From NCBI GenBank assembly GCA_000496475.1, contig AYMW01000003.1:519941-583940 (forward strand): a stretch of DNA of 64,000 nucleotides. The letters run 5' to 3'. This document shows positions 8,191-16,592 of this stretch, one piece after another. Every line of letters starts with the position of its first letter. The stretch's first letter is position 1. Origin of the DNA: Betaproteobacteria bacterium MOLA814. Its GTDB lineage: Bacteria; Pseudomonadota; Gammaproteobacteria; Burkholderiales; Burkholderiaceae_C. The notes beneath the pieces were generated by a model that had not been told where the DNA came from, made no database searches, and worked only from the letters and a program-made list of their open reading frames with translations. The position numbers and the translations under genes were made by a program.

Positions 8191-8789
8191 ACTCACAAGT
8201 AACAAATCAAATTAAGCAGGAACTACAGGTCGCGATTGACCTCAAGTCGTCGATCCGAGCAGACGATGTCTTGCTTGCCCAAATCGTGACACTTTCTGAG
8301 CGTTGCGTGACGGCACTACGTGATGGCGCAAAAGTAATATTTGCCGGTAATGGTGGCAGCTTTGCGGATGCACAACACTTATCAGCTGAGTTTACGTCGA
8401 AATTTCGTATGGAAAGAAGCCCGATGTCATCGCTCGCCTTAGGGACCAACAGCTCAGCCATCAGCGCCATAGGAAACGACTACGGCTTTCAATATGTATT
8501 TTCCAGGGAGCTAGAGGCTATCGGTAACAAAAACGACATTTTTATACCGATCACGACCAGCGGCAATAGCACCAACATACTGAATGCCATCGAAGTGGCA
8601 AAAAACATTAATATAACCACCGTTTGTTTGACAGGCTCCTCGGGCGGCAGTGCTAAAGCAATGTGCGAATGCATTTGTGTACCATCTTCCCAAACGGACC
8701 GGATACAGGAGTGCCATATATTAATCGGTCATATTATCTGCGCCCAAGTTGAATCAGCAATCTTCGGCACGCTATCCCGTATTGCTTGA
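8187..8789 (+). CDS. gmhA: Sedoheptulose 7-phosphate isomerase type (SIS domain)
   Basis: SIS-domain protein of 200 residues, the usual GmhA length. FAGNGGSFADAQHLSAEF (about 51-68) is the phosphate-binding start of the family, ITTSGNSTN the second phosphate loop, and ECHILIGH near the C-terminus carries the conserved Glu/His pair. GmhA turns sedoheptulose 7-phosphate into D-glycero-D-manno-heptose 7-phosphate. With the kinase, phosphatase and nucleotidyltransferase upstream it completes the four-step route to a nucleotide-activated heptose. Its start overlaps the stop of the NeuB fusion (ATGA) and its stop precedes the next start closely, so it is translationally coupled inside the operon. 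Confidence 0.87.
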   Translation: MNSQVTNQIKQELQVAIDLKSSIRADDVLLAQIVTLSERCVTALRDGAKVIFAGNGGSFADAQHLSAEFTSKFRMERSPMSSLALGTNSSAISAIGNDYGFQYVFSRELEAIGNKNDIFIPITTSGNSTNILNAIEVAKNINITTVCLTGSSGGSAKAMCECICVPSSQTDRIQECHILIGHIICAQVESAIFGTLSRIA

Positions 8790-8797
8790 GGCGTTTC

Positions 8798-9505
8798 ATG
8801 ACAAACACAATTGCCATCATTCCCGCCCGCGGCGGATCCAAAGGCATACCAGGTAAAAACTTAGTAACAATTTGTGGGCATCCACTGCTTGCTTGGTCTA
8901 TCATGCAAGCATTGGCGACCGATAGTATTGACTCAGTTTGGGTATCTTCGGACGACAACAAAATACTTGACGTGGCTGATAGCTATGGCGCGCATCCGAT
9001 TAAACGTCCGATGGAAATATCCGGAGACACCGCCACGTCTGAGTCAGCATGGATACATGCCATTGAAATAATTAACACTCTTGACGCGCGCCCAGATTTA
9101 GTGGTTGGCATGCAAGCAACATCCCCAATTCGGGACTCTACAGACCTAGACAATGCAGTCCGTCTATTTCGTCACAGCGAATACGATTCGTTGATGTCAG
9201 TTAACAAGATTGAGGATTTCCACACCTGGCGTATCGGCATAGATGGGGCGCCGGAGTCTATCAATTACGATTACCGCAATAGACAACGACGACAAAATAT
9301 TGAGAAGAAATACTTGGAAAATGGCTCTTTTTACATATTTACACCCGACTCACTAAAAAAAAATGTCAACCGCTTATCAGGTAACATTGGAATGTATGTA
9401 ATGGAAAAATTTAAAATGTTTCAGATCGACGATCCTCAAGACATACCTTTATGTGAAGCAATAATGAAACACTATCAACTCGACTCAAAACTTTTCCCAC
9501 AATAA
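8798..9505 (+). CDS. neuA: CMP-nonulosonate synthetase type cytidylyltransferase
   Basis: A 235-residue cytidylyltransferase of the NeuA/KdsB family. IIPARGGSKGIPGKN (about 7-21) is the CTP-binding signature, MQATSPIRDS a second family motif, and the last third ends FQIDDPQDIPLCEAIM as in CMP-acylneuraminate synthetases. It would activate the keto acid made by the NeuB fusion with CMP. A TTG 12 nt upstream extends the frame, but the ATG has GAGG 8 nt before it and fits the family start. It follows gmhA with 8 nt between. The sugar it accepts cannot be told from sequence. Confidence 0.88.
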   Translation: MTNTIAIIPARGGSKGIPGKNLVTICGHPLLAWSIMQALATDSIDSVWVSSDDNKILDVADSYGAHPIKRPMEISGDTATSESAWIHAIEIINTLDARPDLVVGMQATSPIRDSTDLDNAVRLFRHSEYDSLMSVNKIEDFHTWRIGIDGAPESINYDYRNRQRRQNIEKKYLENGSFYIFTPDSLKKNVNRLSGNIGMYVMEKFKMFQIDDPQDIPLCEAIMKHYQLDSKLFPQ

Positions 9506-9657
9506 CACTGTATTTTTGCAATTCGTAATATCAGGCTCAATATTATAAAATAAACGGAAGTCTGAATAATTGAAAATCAGACTCATACTTATCCTCTGCA
9601 ATACACACGGATAGCGACTACAATGCCAAATAGGCTTTATACTGACAAGGAGAAGAG

Positions 9658-10590
9658 ATGGATAGTTCTGACATAAGATTAATCAAGTCCCATCGCGACT
9701 CGTATTTACCAGCCATACGCTTATACAGTAAACGCGTTAGCATCTCGCATCTGCTACCAAAACTATCTAGATTTATAAATAAATTATTATATGATTTTGG
9801 CGTCGGAACAGCTTTAAATCGTTACGACAATTCATTCACCGCCTACTCATCTGCTGCAGACAGGAAGCTTTATAGAAAATACAGTGCTACTGACATATTT
9901 TGCAACTTTGGGTCAGGTGCATTCTTTCATAAAAAGTGGAGGAATTATGACTACCCGGGCCAATCGAATTACTACGCCAATTTGCAGGGTATCAAAGGTG
10001 TGCATTACGCACCAATAGATCTTTGTGCAGCTGAGCTATATATACCCGAAAATGACTCTTCAGTTGCCTTGATTTATTCAGGTCATACTCTTGAGCACCT
10101 CGAGGCCGACGCCGCAACAAATTTTTTACGCGAGTGCCACCGCATACTTAAGCCCGGTGGAATTATACGCCTAGCATTACCAAATACTACAAATAACTTC
10201 CACTTCAATCGTTATCTAGATATGGGTAAAGGAACTAATGACAACCTGAGAACTCAATATCAACGAGAAGCAGCAACTTATATGTTGGCTGATACGAAAA
10301 ATCTTTCAGGGAAAGATATCAACAGTCTTTTTCTAAAATCGAATGCTGAGCCAAAATTGTTTTATGATTTAGCAGCGGAGCATGTGTCAATAAAATTTGA
10401 TGGGTCCAACCCGGACCGACACATTACTTTTTGGGATTATAAAAAATTAATTGACTTGACCGATAGCCTGGGGTTTTCGTCTTGCATACCGGTATACCAA
10501 GGATCATCTGCGGCAGCACCATTTACAAATATTAATGTTTTTGATACGACAGAACCTCATATTAGCTTCTATGTTGAAATTGTTAAATAG
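9658..10590 (+). CDS. SAM-dependent methyltransferase, class I
   Basis: A 310-residue protein with a class I methyltransferase core at about residues 80-185. Motif I is degenerate (CNFGSGAFFH). It is followed by APIDLCAAELYIP, IYSGHTLEHLEAD and the post-core RILKPGGIIRLALPN. AGGAG lies 7 nt before the ATG. The 152-nt gap from neuA holds no clear promoter. The gene is visibly AT-rich with many AAT/AAA/ATA codons, unlike the flagellar genes, which suggests acquired DNA. A likely job is methylation of a sugar or of flagellin, judged only from its place between two flagellin genes. Confidence 0.75.
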   Translation: MDSSDIRLIKSHRDSYLPAIRLYSKRVSISHLLPKLSRFINKLLYDFGVGTALNRYDNSFTAYSSAADRKLYRKYSATDIFCNFGSGAFFHKKWRNYDYPGQSNYYANLQGIKGVHYAPIDLCAAELYIPENDSSVALIYSGHTLEHLEADAATNFLRECHRILKPGGIIRLALPNTTNNFHFNRYLDMGKGTNDNLRTQYQREAATYMLADTKNLSGKDINSLFLKSNAEPKLFYDLAAEHVSIKFDGSNPDRHITFWDYKKLIDLTDSLGFSSCIPVYQGSSAAAPFTNINVFDTTEPHISFYVEIVK

Positions 10591-10769
10591 TGCACATACC
10601 ACAAAATACTCTGTTTGCTGAGCTCCCTACATTACAAGAAGCAATATCTACATTAACTTCGGCTGTAGCGCATCATGATTGTAATTATGATCTGCGACCA
10701 GACTTATTAGATAAATTTAGTCATTTTAAATACGAATTTTTTCATCCGTTAAACGCGCATATTAATTAA
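10590..10769 (+). CDS. Possible 59-codon coupled small ORF
   Basis: GTG start overlapping the TAG of the methyltransferase (TAGTG), open for 59 codons to a TAA at 10767-10769. The product begins VHIPQNTLFAELPTLQEAIS and ends HPLNAHIN. It resembles no family I know. The overlap and the open frame through the whole 200-nt gap fit either a real coupled small gene or the remnant of a longer one. There is no Shine-Dalgarno apart from coupling. Confidence 0.3.
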   Translation: MHIPQNTLFAELPTLQEAISTLTSAVAHHDCNYDLRPDLLDKFSHFKYEFFHPLNAHIN

Positions 10770-10790
10770 ATCAATACACAATTAAAAGTC

Positions 10791-11702
10791 ATGAGCCCTA
10801 AAGAATCAGGTCACCAGGTAAAAAATATTATTTTAGAGACTCTTTTGCGCATCAATGCAGTTTCCAAAGATAATATAGAATTATTATCAGATCACACAAG
10901 GGATAAGCCAGATTTAAGCGTTTTTACAGATTGCAAAACTGGAGTTATTTTCATTAATGCATTTTTCGTAGGAGAATCCGAATACATAGACGGAGGCTAT
11001 CGGAAGATGAAATTAGTAGGCAATACTCATAAAGGCGTGCGATATGAAGATGACAGAGATACTGCTCGCCGATTCGATGCATATAAGCAATTTATAGCTG
11101 GCAAGGATATTTGTGACTTCGGCTGTGGTTCGGGCAATTTTTTAAAGAAAGCTAAGAAGCTAGCGGGTAGCGTATCGGGTGTAGAGCTTCAAGCAGACTA
11201 TAGACAACAACTAAATAGCCTCGGCATCGCCTGTGAGAGCGGACTTCAGATGGCCGATGAGTCCTTAGATACAATTACACTATTTCACTGCCTCGAGCAC
11301 TTACCCGATCCAACGCAAACACTAGAAAAATTACGAAAAAAACTTAAACCGGATGGTGAGGGAGTTATTATTATTGAAGTACCACATGCGCGGAATTTTT
11401 TAATTGCAAATTTAAAGCTCCAAGAGTTTATCGACTTCACTTTATGGTCCCAACATCTTGTATTGCATACCAGAGAGTCCTTACGCCTCCTACTTGACGA
11501 TGCGGGCTACAAGAATATAGTCATCCAAGGGGTGCAGCACTTTGGCCTTTCAAACCATCTACATTGGCTTTCCGCCAAAAAACCGCAAGGCCATCGTTCT
11601 CTTACGTCGGTTTTAGATACGCCTGAATTACAACTTGCATATCATAATGCTTTATCTAAAATTGATGCGACTGACACACTCACTCTCATAGCGACGAACT
11701 AG
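10791..11702 (+). CDS. SAM-dependent methyltransferase, class I
   Basis: A 303-residue protein. After a variable N-terminal 95 residues comes a good class I core: ICDFGCGSGNFLKKAKK (motif I), an acidic VSGVELQ end of strand 2, TITLFHCLEHLPDP (motif II region) and LKPDGEGVIIIEVPH. The pattern is that of sugar O- or C-methyltransferases found in polysaccharide and flagellin-glycan clusters. AT-rich like the previous methyltransferase. No strong Shine-Dalgarno is visible, so the true start may differ. It is the last plus-strand gene of the island, facing the TPR glycosyltransferase gene. Confidence 0.78.
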   Translation: MSPKESGHQVKNIILETLLRINAVSKDNIELLSDHTRDKPDLSVFTDCKTGVIFINAFFVGESEYIDGGYRKMKLVGNTHKGVRYEDDRDTARRFDAYKQFIAGKDICDFGCGSGNFLKKAKKLAGSVSGVELQADYRQQLNSLGIACESGLQMADESLDTITLFHCLEHLPDPTQTLEKLRKKLKPDGEGVIIIEVPHARNFLIANLKLQEFIDFTLWSQHLVLHTRESLRLLLDDAGYKNIVIQGVQHFGLSNHLHWLSAKKPQGHRSLTSVLDTPELQLAYHNALSKIDATDTLTLIATN

Positions 11703-11835
11703 CGCTGACAGATTCAATATTGAAGTGCAAAACCTACAACCTGATGAACGAGTGAGCTTCTCCAATCTCAGACAATAAAACTTCAGCCAGAGCAATTGCG
11801 CGAATGTTACGTTGATCGGCTCTATAACTTGAAAA

Positions 11836-13476
11836 TCAAACGCTTAAGAATTCCTTTAAGTGTGCAAGCATGTGCGGAACTTGATCTTGTAATGGCTCAC
11901 CCGTAGGTGGCGTGAAACTACAAATAGTCTCAAACCAAGGTGTTTGGGGTTGACCTAAGTAATGCCACTGTCTTCTGCCAAACATCACCGTGGGTAACCC
12001 CATTGCTCCCGCAAGCTGCATAACAGCTGTACTTGGGCTAAGGATCATATCCATGTGAGACATTAGAGCCGCTAGTTGTTCTTGGTTGTTGGTTAAGTCC
12101 ACGTCTGCCCAGCGGTGTATTTTAATATTCAAGGCTTGCTCAGCTGCCACGATTTCCTGCTCACAATCACCATATTGCAGGTTGACAATCTCTATATTCT
12201 CCATACATAAGATTGGTGCCAGGTCTGAAAGTGATAAATAATGTTTCAAACGCTGAGCATTTACTTTGCCGCTTCGCCAGCAAATACCAACTAGCCTCTT
12301 CGGGCGCAAGGCTTGTAAGCGTTCAGAAAATTGGAGTATGAGTTCGGGGTCAGGTTGAATATACGGCTCAAATTTCGTGAAGTCCTCCATATGACTGCGA
12401 AAAATCCTACACATTGATGCAGCAGGTATTTGCACCTCATAATCTACACTCGTTAAGGGTCCAAGTTGACTGGCGCGTACAGTTGCATCTGGGAATGATC
12501 TTTGTAGCAGCGTTACCAGCCTTGGCTGACACTCAATCACTAGCGATGCACAACATTGCTGTGCTTCTTTCAGCATACTAAAAAACCAAAACTCATCACC
12601 AAGGCCCTGCTCCCCCCAAACCAAGAGGCGTTTATTTTTAATGTCATCACCATCCCATTGGGGGATATCGAATTTTCTTCTTGGTGTACGCGCTGAATCA
12701 TGAATTGGGATAAAGCCGTTGTCGTAACGCTGCCAGCCAATTTGTAACTGACCTGTCGCCAGGTGCGCAAACGAAGAGCTATAAGCTACAGACTTATAGG
12801 CCACAGAGTCCTTTGTATGCAAGCTTAGAAGCTCTTCATATCTATCAATGGCAACATGGTAGTTTTCATTACGCGTCTCTATGGATGCCAGATTGGACAT
12901 CGTATCCAGGTTGCCTGGCTCGAGCGCAAGGCTCGTCTCAAACGCAGTTTTAGCCTCTTCAAACAGCTCTAAGTCCATCAGTGTAGCGCCTAGGTTGTTG
13001 TACGAAAGGGCCCTTGTTGGCTCCAGTGACAACGCTTTCATTGCGTACTTCAAGGCGTCGCTATGCTTGCCATTCTTGCTAGATGCGCTGCCCAGCATGA
13101 CCCAAGATGAAAAATCGTGAGGCTTTTCTTTGAGATAACGTTCCAAAAATTGACAAGCAAGCTCAAATGCACCAATTTTTTCAAATGAAACCCCGCAATA
13201 ATAAAGCGCCTTTAAGTCCTTAGGACTTGCAGCGTGTACCGCATGGAAAATTTCAGCCGCTTTGTCATACTGTTGTGTAGCTAAAAAACACACGCCTTGA
13301 TTCATCTGAACGGCATAGTGGGTTGGATTCTCGCAAAGTATTGTTTTGAATATCAGCTGCGCATCCTCATACCGCTTTTGATCCATCAGGTTGACGCCTT
13401 TTTGACATGCCAGCTCTAACGGACTTCCTAGCTTCATCTGGCGCTGTATGCCGCCTCTCTTGATGTTTTGTCTCAT
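11836..13476 (-). CDS. TPR-glycosyltransferase (probable flagellin glycosyltransferase)
   Basis: A 546-residue two-part protein. Residues about 15-250 are TPR repeats (blocks such as YAVQMNQGVCFLATQQYDKA and ALSYNNLGATLMDLELFEEA). The second half is a GT-B-like transferase with VWGEQGLGDEFWFFSML, GICWRSG and a sugar-nucleotide region MDMILSPSTAVMQLAGAMG, like GT9/GT41-related families. The frame can be extended to 13581, but that would run through the fliC2 terminator hairpin. The ATG at 13476 has AGG 8 nt upstream and is preferred. TPR-fused transferases often modify proteins. Its place directly behind fliC2 and beside a heptose pathway suggests it glycosylates flagellin. Confidence 0.8.
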   Translation of the reverse strand: MRQNIKRGGIQRQMKLGSPLELACQKGVNLMDQKRYEDAQLIFKTILCENPTHYAVQMNQGVCFLATQQYDKAAEIFHAVHAASPKDLKALYYCGVSFEKIGAFELACQFLERYLKEKPHDFSSWVMLGSASSKNGKHSDALKYAMKALSLEPTRALSYNNLGATLMDLELFEEAKTAFETSLALEPGNLDTMSNLASIETRNENYHVAIDRYEELLSLHTKDSVAYKSVAYSSSFAHLATGQLQIGWQRYDNGFIPIHDSARTPRRKFDIPQWDGDDIKNKRLLVWGEQGLGDEFWFFSMLKEAQQCCASLVIECQPRLVTLLQRSFPDATVRASQLGPLTSVDYEVQIPAASMCRIFRSHMEDFTKFEPYIQPDPELILQFSERLQALRPKRLVGICWRSGKVNAQRLKHYLSLSDLAPILCMENIEIVNLQYGDCEQEIVAAEQALNIKIHRWADVDLTNNQEQLAALMSHMDMILSPSTAVMQLAGAMGLPTVMFGRRQWHYLGQPQTPWFETICSFTPPTGEPLQDQVPHMLAHLKEFLSV

Positions 13477-13540
13477 AGTTTGCGCCTGCTGTAGCTTAAA
13501 ACTTAACAGCAAGCATGTTTCATGCCATAAAAGCAACAAT

Positions 13541-13572
13541 AAAGCCCAGCACCCTAACGGGTGCTGGGCTTT
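13541..13572 (-). terminator. Terminator of fliC2
   Basis: Perfect 14-bp stem, AAAGCCCAGCACCC and its complement, around a 4-nt loop, 60 nt after the fliC2 stop. The minus strand continues TTTATTGTTG. Read-through would reach the TPR glycosyltransferase. The symmetric A/T ends allow some action in both directions. Confidence 0.85.
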
Positions 13573-13631
13573 CACTGCCACAAAGCACGTACTAATTAGG
13601 AGCAGCTGTAAAGCCGCTCATAAGTTTAGCT

Positions 13632-15692
13632 TTATTGCAGCAAAGACAACACAGACTGTGGCTGCTGGTTGGCTTGTGCCAACATAGCATTCGCGGCTTG
13701 CGAGATGATCTGTGCTTTAGCCAATTGCGTTGTTTCAACTGCGTAGTCGGTATCCTCAATCCTGCTACGCGAAGCCTCGGTGTTAGAAATAATGTTGGTC
13801 AAGTTGTTGACTGTATGATCCAGTCTGTTTTGCGATGCACCCATACTGCTTCGCATCGTGCTGACTGTATCTAAGGCGTTGTCAATCGTTGTCAGCGCAG
13901 CAGTTGCAAGGGCTGATGTTGAAACGCTCAAGCCAGTCATACTACTGCCAGACCCAGTACCAAGGGTCGGCGCGTTGACTTGGAAGTCAGCTGCACCCAC
14001 GTTGGCCTCGTTGAAACCATGCTCTGCCACAGTAGCAGAGTCACCTAGTTCAATGCTGATAGGCGTTTCATTGACAGAGTCAAGCTTGATTGAAGCATAT
14101 TCAATTGCAGCCGCCGTTAAGTCTCCAATCCCACCACCTGTACCAGTGAAGGTGACCGACTGTACGTTAGCACCTTCTAGCCATAACTCGTCGCCCTGCT
14201 GGGTTGCTGTGATTCCAGTAATGCCCGTAAAAGTGTTGATGTCAGCAGTAATCGTGGCCAAGTCCATGCCAGCAGTCAACGCTGTAAGAGCCGTACCGTT
14301 TAAACTAATTGCCCCGGCAATTATGTCTTCTTCTGCTATCGTAAAGCTTTGCTTGAAGTAAGCGGACGCTATGACACCAGTTTCAGAAGAAAAGTTGTTA
14401 ATTGCTTCTAGTTTTCCCGAGAAAGTAGTTGTGGCAATGTCTGCATCATAAATAGCAACGCCATTAATTTTTATATCTGATGCCCCCCAAGCAGCAATCA
14501 CACCGGCCGAGGTGAGGCCATCGCCTTGTGTTGAGTAAGCGTCGTTGCCAGCAGATGCATTGTCCGTTACTTCGTTGAAGCCCAGTGTTGTTAGGTCAGC
14601 AAGCGTACCTTCGTCACCGCGTTCAATACTGACAGGGCTGCCGTTTGTAGACTCCAATTTTATAAAGCCTGCGTAAGAAGCATATGCAGCAACGGTTGCG
14701 CCGGTCATAAAGCCAGAAGCATTATCGTAGTCCGATATATTGATTGTGCCAGACCCATCAGCAATTGCGATGGTGGCACCAGTGGTATTGCTCAAGACCA
14801 TTTTGCCATCATTGTTGATGCTGGCATCCACCAAACCGCCGGTCTCTGCGTTGATGTTGTCAACCAACTCTTGCAAATTGAGTGATGCGGAAATCGAGAA
14901 AGAAGATGCAGCTGAAGCACCTAAGGACGTTACCTGAAGCTTGAACTGTCCAACGGTAGTCACACCATCACCGACCAACTTGGCAGTGATTGTGTTGAAC
15001 GCACTCGCTGTTACATTGTCAACGTTTTGGTTGATGTTGGTGATGATATCTTCCAGGTCATCTGTTGCCGCAATAGCACCTAACTCTTGACCGTTGATTT
15101 TGATATCGCCAGCGGTAGCAGCAGTAGGTGAGTTGTCCCAACGTGAGCCAATCAACACATTCGACCCGCTGGATACGCCACCCATTCCTAGGTCTGCAAT
15201 TTTCACAGATTTGATACTGACATCCATTGTTTGACCCGCTTGGTCACCAATTTGCAGCTTCTTGTCAGTGAAGGTGCCATCTAACAATGCCTGGTTGTTG
15301 AACATCGTTGTTGTTGCAATTCTGTCAATCTCAGACTTAAGCTGTTCGACTTCGTCGTTCAATGCGCTGCGGTCAGCGCTGGTGTTGGTATCACTGGTTG
15401 ACTGAACAGCCAATTCACGCATACGCTGCAAAATGTCGGTGACTTCGTTGAGGGCACCTTCAGACGTTTGCATCAAAGAGATGCCATCGTTGGCGTTGCG
15501 CACAGCCATAGACAGGCCACGTGTCTGTGAAGTCATGCGGGTACTGATAGCAAGGCCAGCAGCATCGTCGCTTGCTGAGTTGATACGCTTACCGGTAGAC
15601 AGGCGCTCCATTGAGGTAGCGAGGTCTTTGGCGTTGCCAACCATCGATCTTTGAGCCACCAGTGAATTAACGTTTGTATTGATAACTGACAT
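13632..15692 (-). CDS. fliC: Flagellin 2 (FliC), complete
   Basis: Complete filament subunit of 686 residues. N-terminal D0/D1 (MSVINTN, STGKRINSASDDAAGLAISTRM) and C-terminal D1/D0 (SSMGASQNRLDHTVNNL, RSRIEDTDYA, and the end SVLSLLQ) flank a Thr/Ser-rich middle of about 430 residues. The middle has an internal duplication: residues 343-375 (IKLESTNGSPVSIERGDEG...) and 534-563 (IKLDSVNETPISIELGDSA...). It also has three INGxxL-type blocks. The middle has no copy of the module shared by the other four proteins. GGAG lies 7 nt before the ATG. A TTG 12 nt upstream is not needed. Driven by the sigma28 promoter at 15839-15865. Confidence 0.97.
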   Translation of the reverse strand: MSVINTNVNSLVAQRSMVGNAKDLATSMERLSTGKRINSASDDAAGLAISTRMTSQTRGLSMAVRNANDGISLMQTSEGALNEVTDILQRMRELAVQSTSDTNTSADRSALNDEVEQLKSEIDRIATTTMFNNQALLDGTFTDKKLQIGDQAGQTMDVSIKSVKIADLGMGGVSSGSNVLIGSRWDNSPTAATAGDIKINGQELGAIAATDDLEDIITNINQNVDNVTASAFNTITAKLVGDGVTTVGQFKLQVTSLGASAASSFSISASLNLQELVDNINAETGGLVDASINNDGKMVLSNTTGATIAIADGSGTINISDYDNASGFMTGATVAAYASYAGFIKLESTNGSPVSIERGDEGTLADLTTLGFNEVTDNASAGNDAYSTQGDGLTSAGVIAAWGASDIKINGVAIYDADIATTTFSGKLEAINNFSSETGVIASAYFKQSFTIAEEDIIAGAISLNGTALTALTAGMDLATITADINTFTGITGITATQQGDELWLEGANVQSVTFTGTGGGIGDLTAAAIEYASIKLDSVNETPISIELGDSATVAEHGFNEANVGAADFQVNAPTLGTGSGSSMTGLSVSTSALATAALTTIDNALDTVSTMRSSMGASQNRLDHTVNNLTNIISNTEASRSRIEDTDYAVETTQLAKAQIISQAANAMLAQANQQPQSVLSLLQ

Positions 15693-15838
15693 GATTTTCT
15701 CCAAATATATAAAAGGAAACTTTTCGAAAGAGCAGCTGCCTTGGGGGCCTTGAACTGCTTGAGGACTTGGTGTTTAAGCTTTTAATCACTCAAAACACCC
15801 CTGGCAGAAAGGGCAGCAAGCCCAACCTGATGTTTAGT

Positions 15839-15865
15839 GAATCGGTGGTATGAGAATTTTCTTTA
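15839..15865 (-). promoter_or_regulatory. Sigma28 promoter of fliC2
   Basis: TAAA-N15-ACCGATTC on the minus strand, about 150 nt upstream of the fliC2 ATG. Exact 15-nt spacer and CCGAT core. It falls in the gap between flaG and fliC2, so fliC2 can be made separately from flaG. Confidence 0.75.
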
Positions 15866-15883
15866 ACAGATTCAGTTATTTTT

Positions 15884-16378
15884 TTAAATCTGCTCGTCCA
15901 GCAACAAGCCTTTAATGTCCTCAATGCTGTGCGCCACCCTTAGAACAACCTCTGTGGGTATTTGACGCACCACCTCACCCGTCTCCTTGTTACTCACCGT
16001 GATAATTTGGCGGTTCAACTTTTCGTCAATAGTGAAGTTCAAGCTGCGTGCGGTTTTAGCAGCTTGGTTGTTAAGCTTTTCCATGGCCTCGCGTAAGTTT
16101 TCCTTGCGCTCTTGCTGATCACTCGCATGAGCCAACTTATTATCAGCAGTCGCTTTATCCGCGCTGGCATTGAGCAGTTGTTGCTCAAGCGATGTGTCGG
16201 TGGCACCCACCGCTGCCTGGGGTTTGTCTGTAGCAAGTCCGTTAAAGCCTGCACCCGCCGCATTCATATTCGGCGGGATTTTAGATCCGTTTTTCTCTTG
16301 TATATGAGGCGGCTTGTAGGCTTGCGACGAAGCCAAAGAGGCCGGGCGAGCACCGGCGGGTGAAACATCATTACTCAT
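15884..16378 (-). CDS. flaG: FlaG family protein
   Basis: 164 residues. The C-terminal 65 residues carry the FlaG pattern: LNFTIDEKLNRQIITVSNKETGEVVRQIPTE-type strands followed by a final helix ending DIKGLLLDEQI. The N-terminal 95 residues are polar, disordered-looking and Gln/Ala-rich with a helical stretch near 70-100. FlaG proteins affect filament length and usually sit with fliC and fliD, as here. It lies between the two with its own sigma28 promoter at 16464-16490. Confidence 0.93.
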   Translation of the reverse strand: MSNDVSPAGARPASLASSQAYKPPHIQEKNGSKIPPNMNAAGAGFNGLATDKPQAAVGATDTSLEQQLLNASADKATADNKLAHASDQQERKENLREAMEKLNNQAAKTARSLNFTIDEKLNRQIITVSNKETGEVVRQIPTEVVLRVAHSIEDIKGLLLDEQI

Positions 16379-16463
16379 TACGAATTACCTTTCCGTGCAG
16401 AACAACTGCATACGCTATGACAGACCTTTACGTACGAGGCACGAAAAGCTATCGCTAGGTATG

Positions 16464-16490
16464 TTATCGACACGTACAGAAAGAACTTGA
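16464..16490 (-). promoter_or_regulatory. Sigma28 promoter of flaG
   Basis: TCAA-N15-GTCGATAA on the minus strand, about 86 nt upstream of flaG. The -10 box differs from GCCGATAA at one base. The same TCAA -35 box occurs before flgM and motA. Confidence 0.75.
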
Positions 16491-16592
16491 GAAATAATTT
16501 GAAATTAACCAGCTGAAACAGACTGCAAGCTGATAGAACCTTTATGTGGCTTAAAGATTCAGCGCCTAGCCAAGACGCTTTAGTGGTTATTT

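Noticed and set aside
9559-9583. Inverted repeat AGTCTGA/TCAGACT after neuA
   Set aside because: Seven-bp stem with an 11-nt loop and no T-run; too weak to call a terminator.
13477-13581. N-terminal extension of the TPR glycosyltransferase frame
   Set aside because: It would run through the fliC2 terminator hairpin, and its first residues look like translated hairpin; the ATG at 13476 is better.
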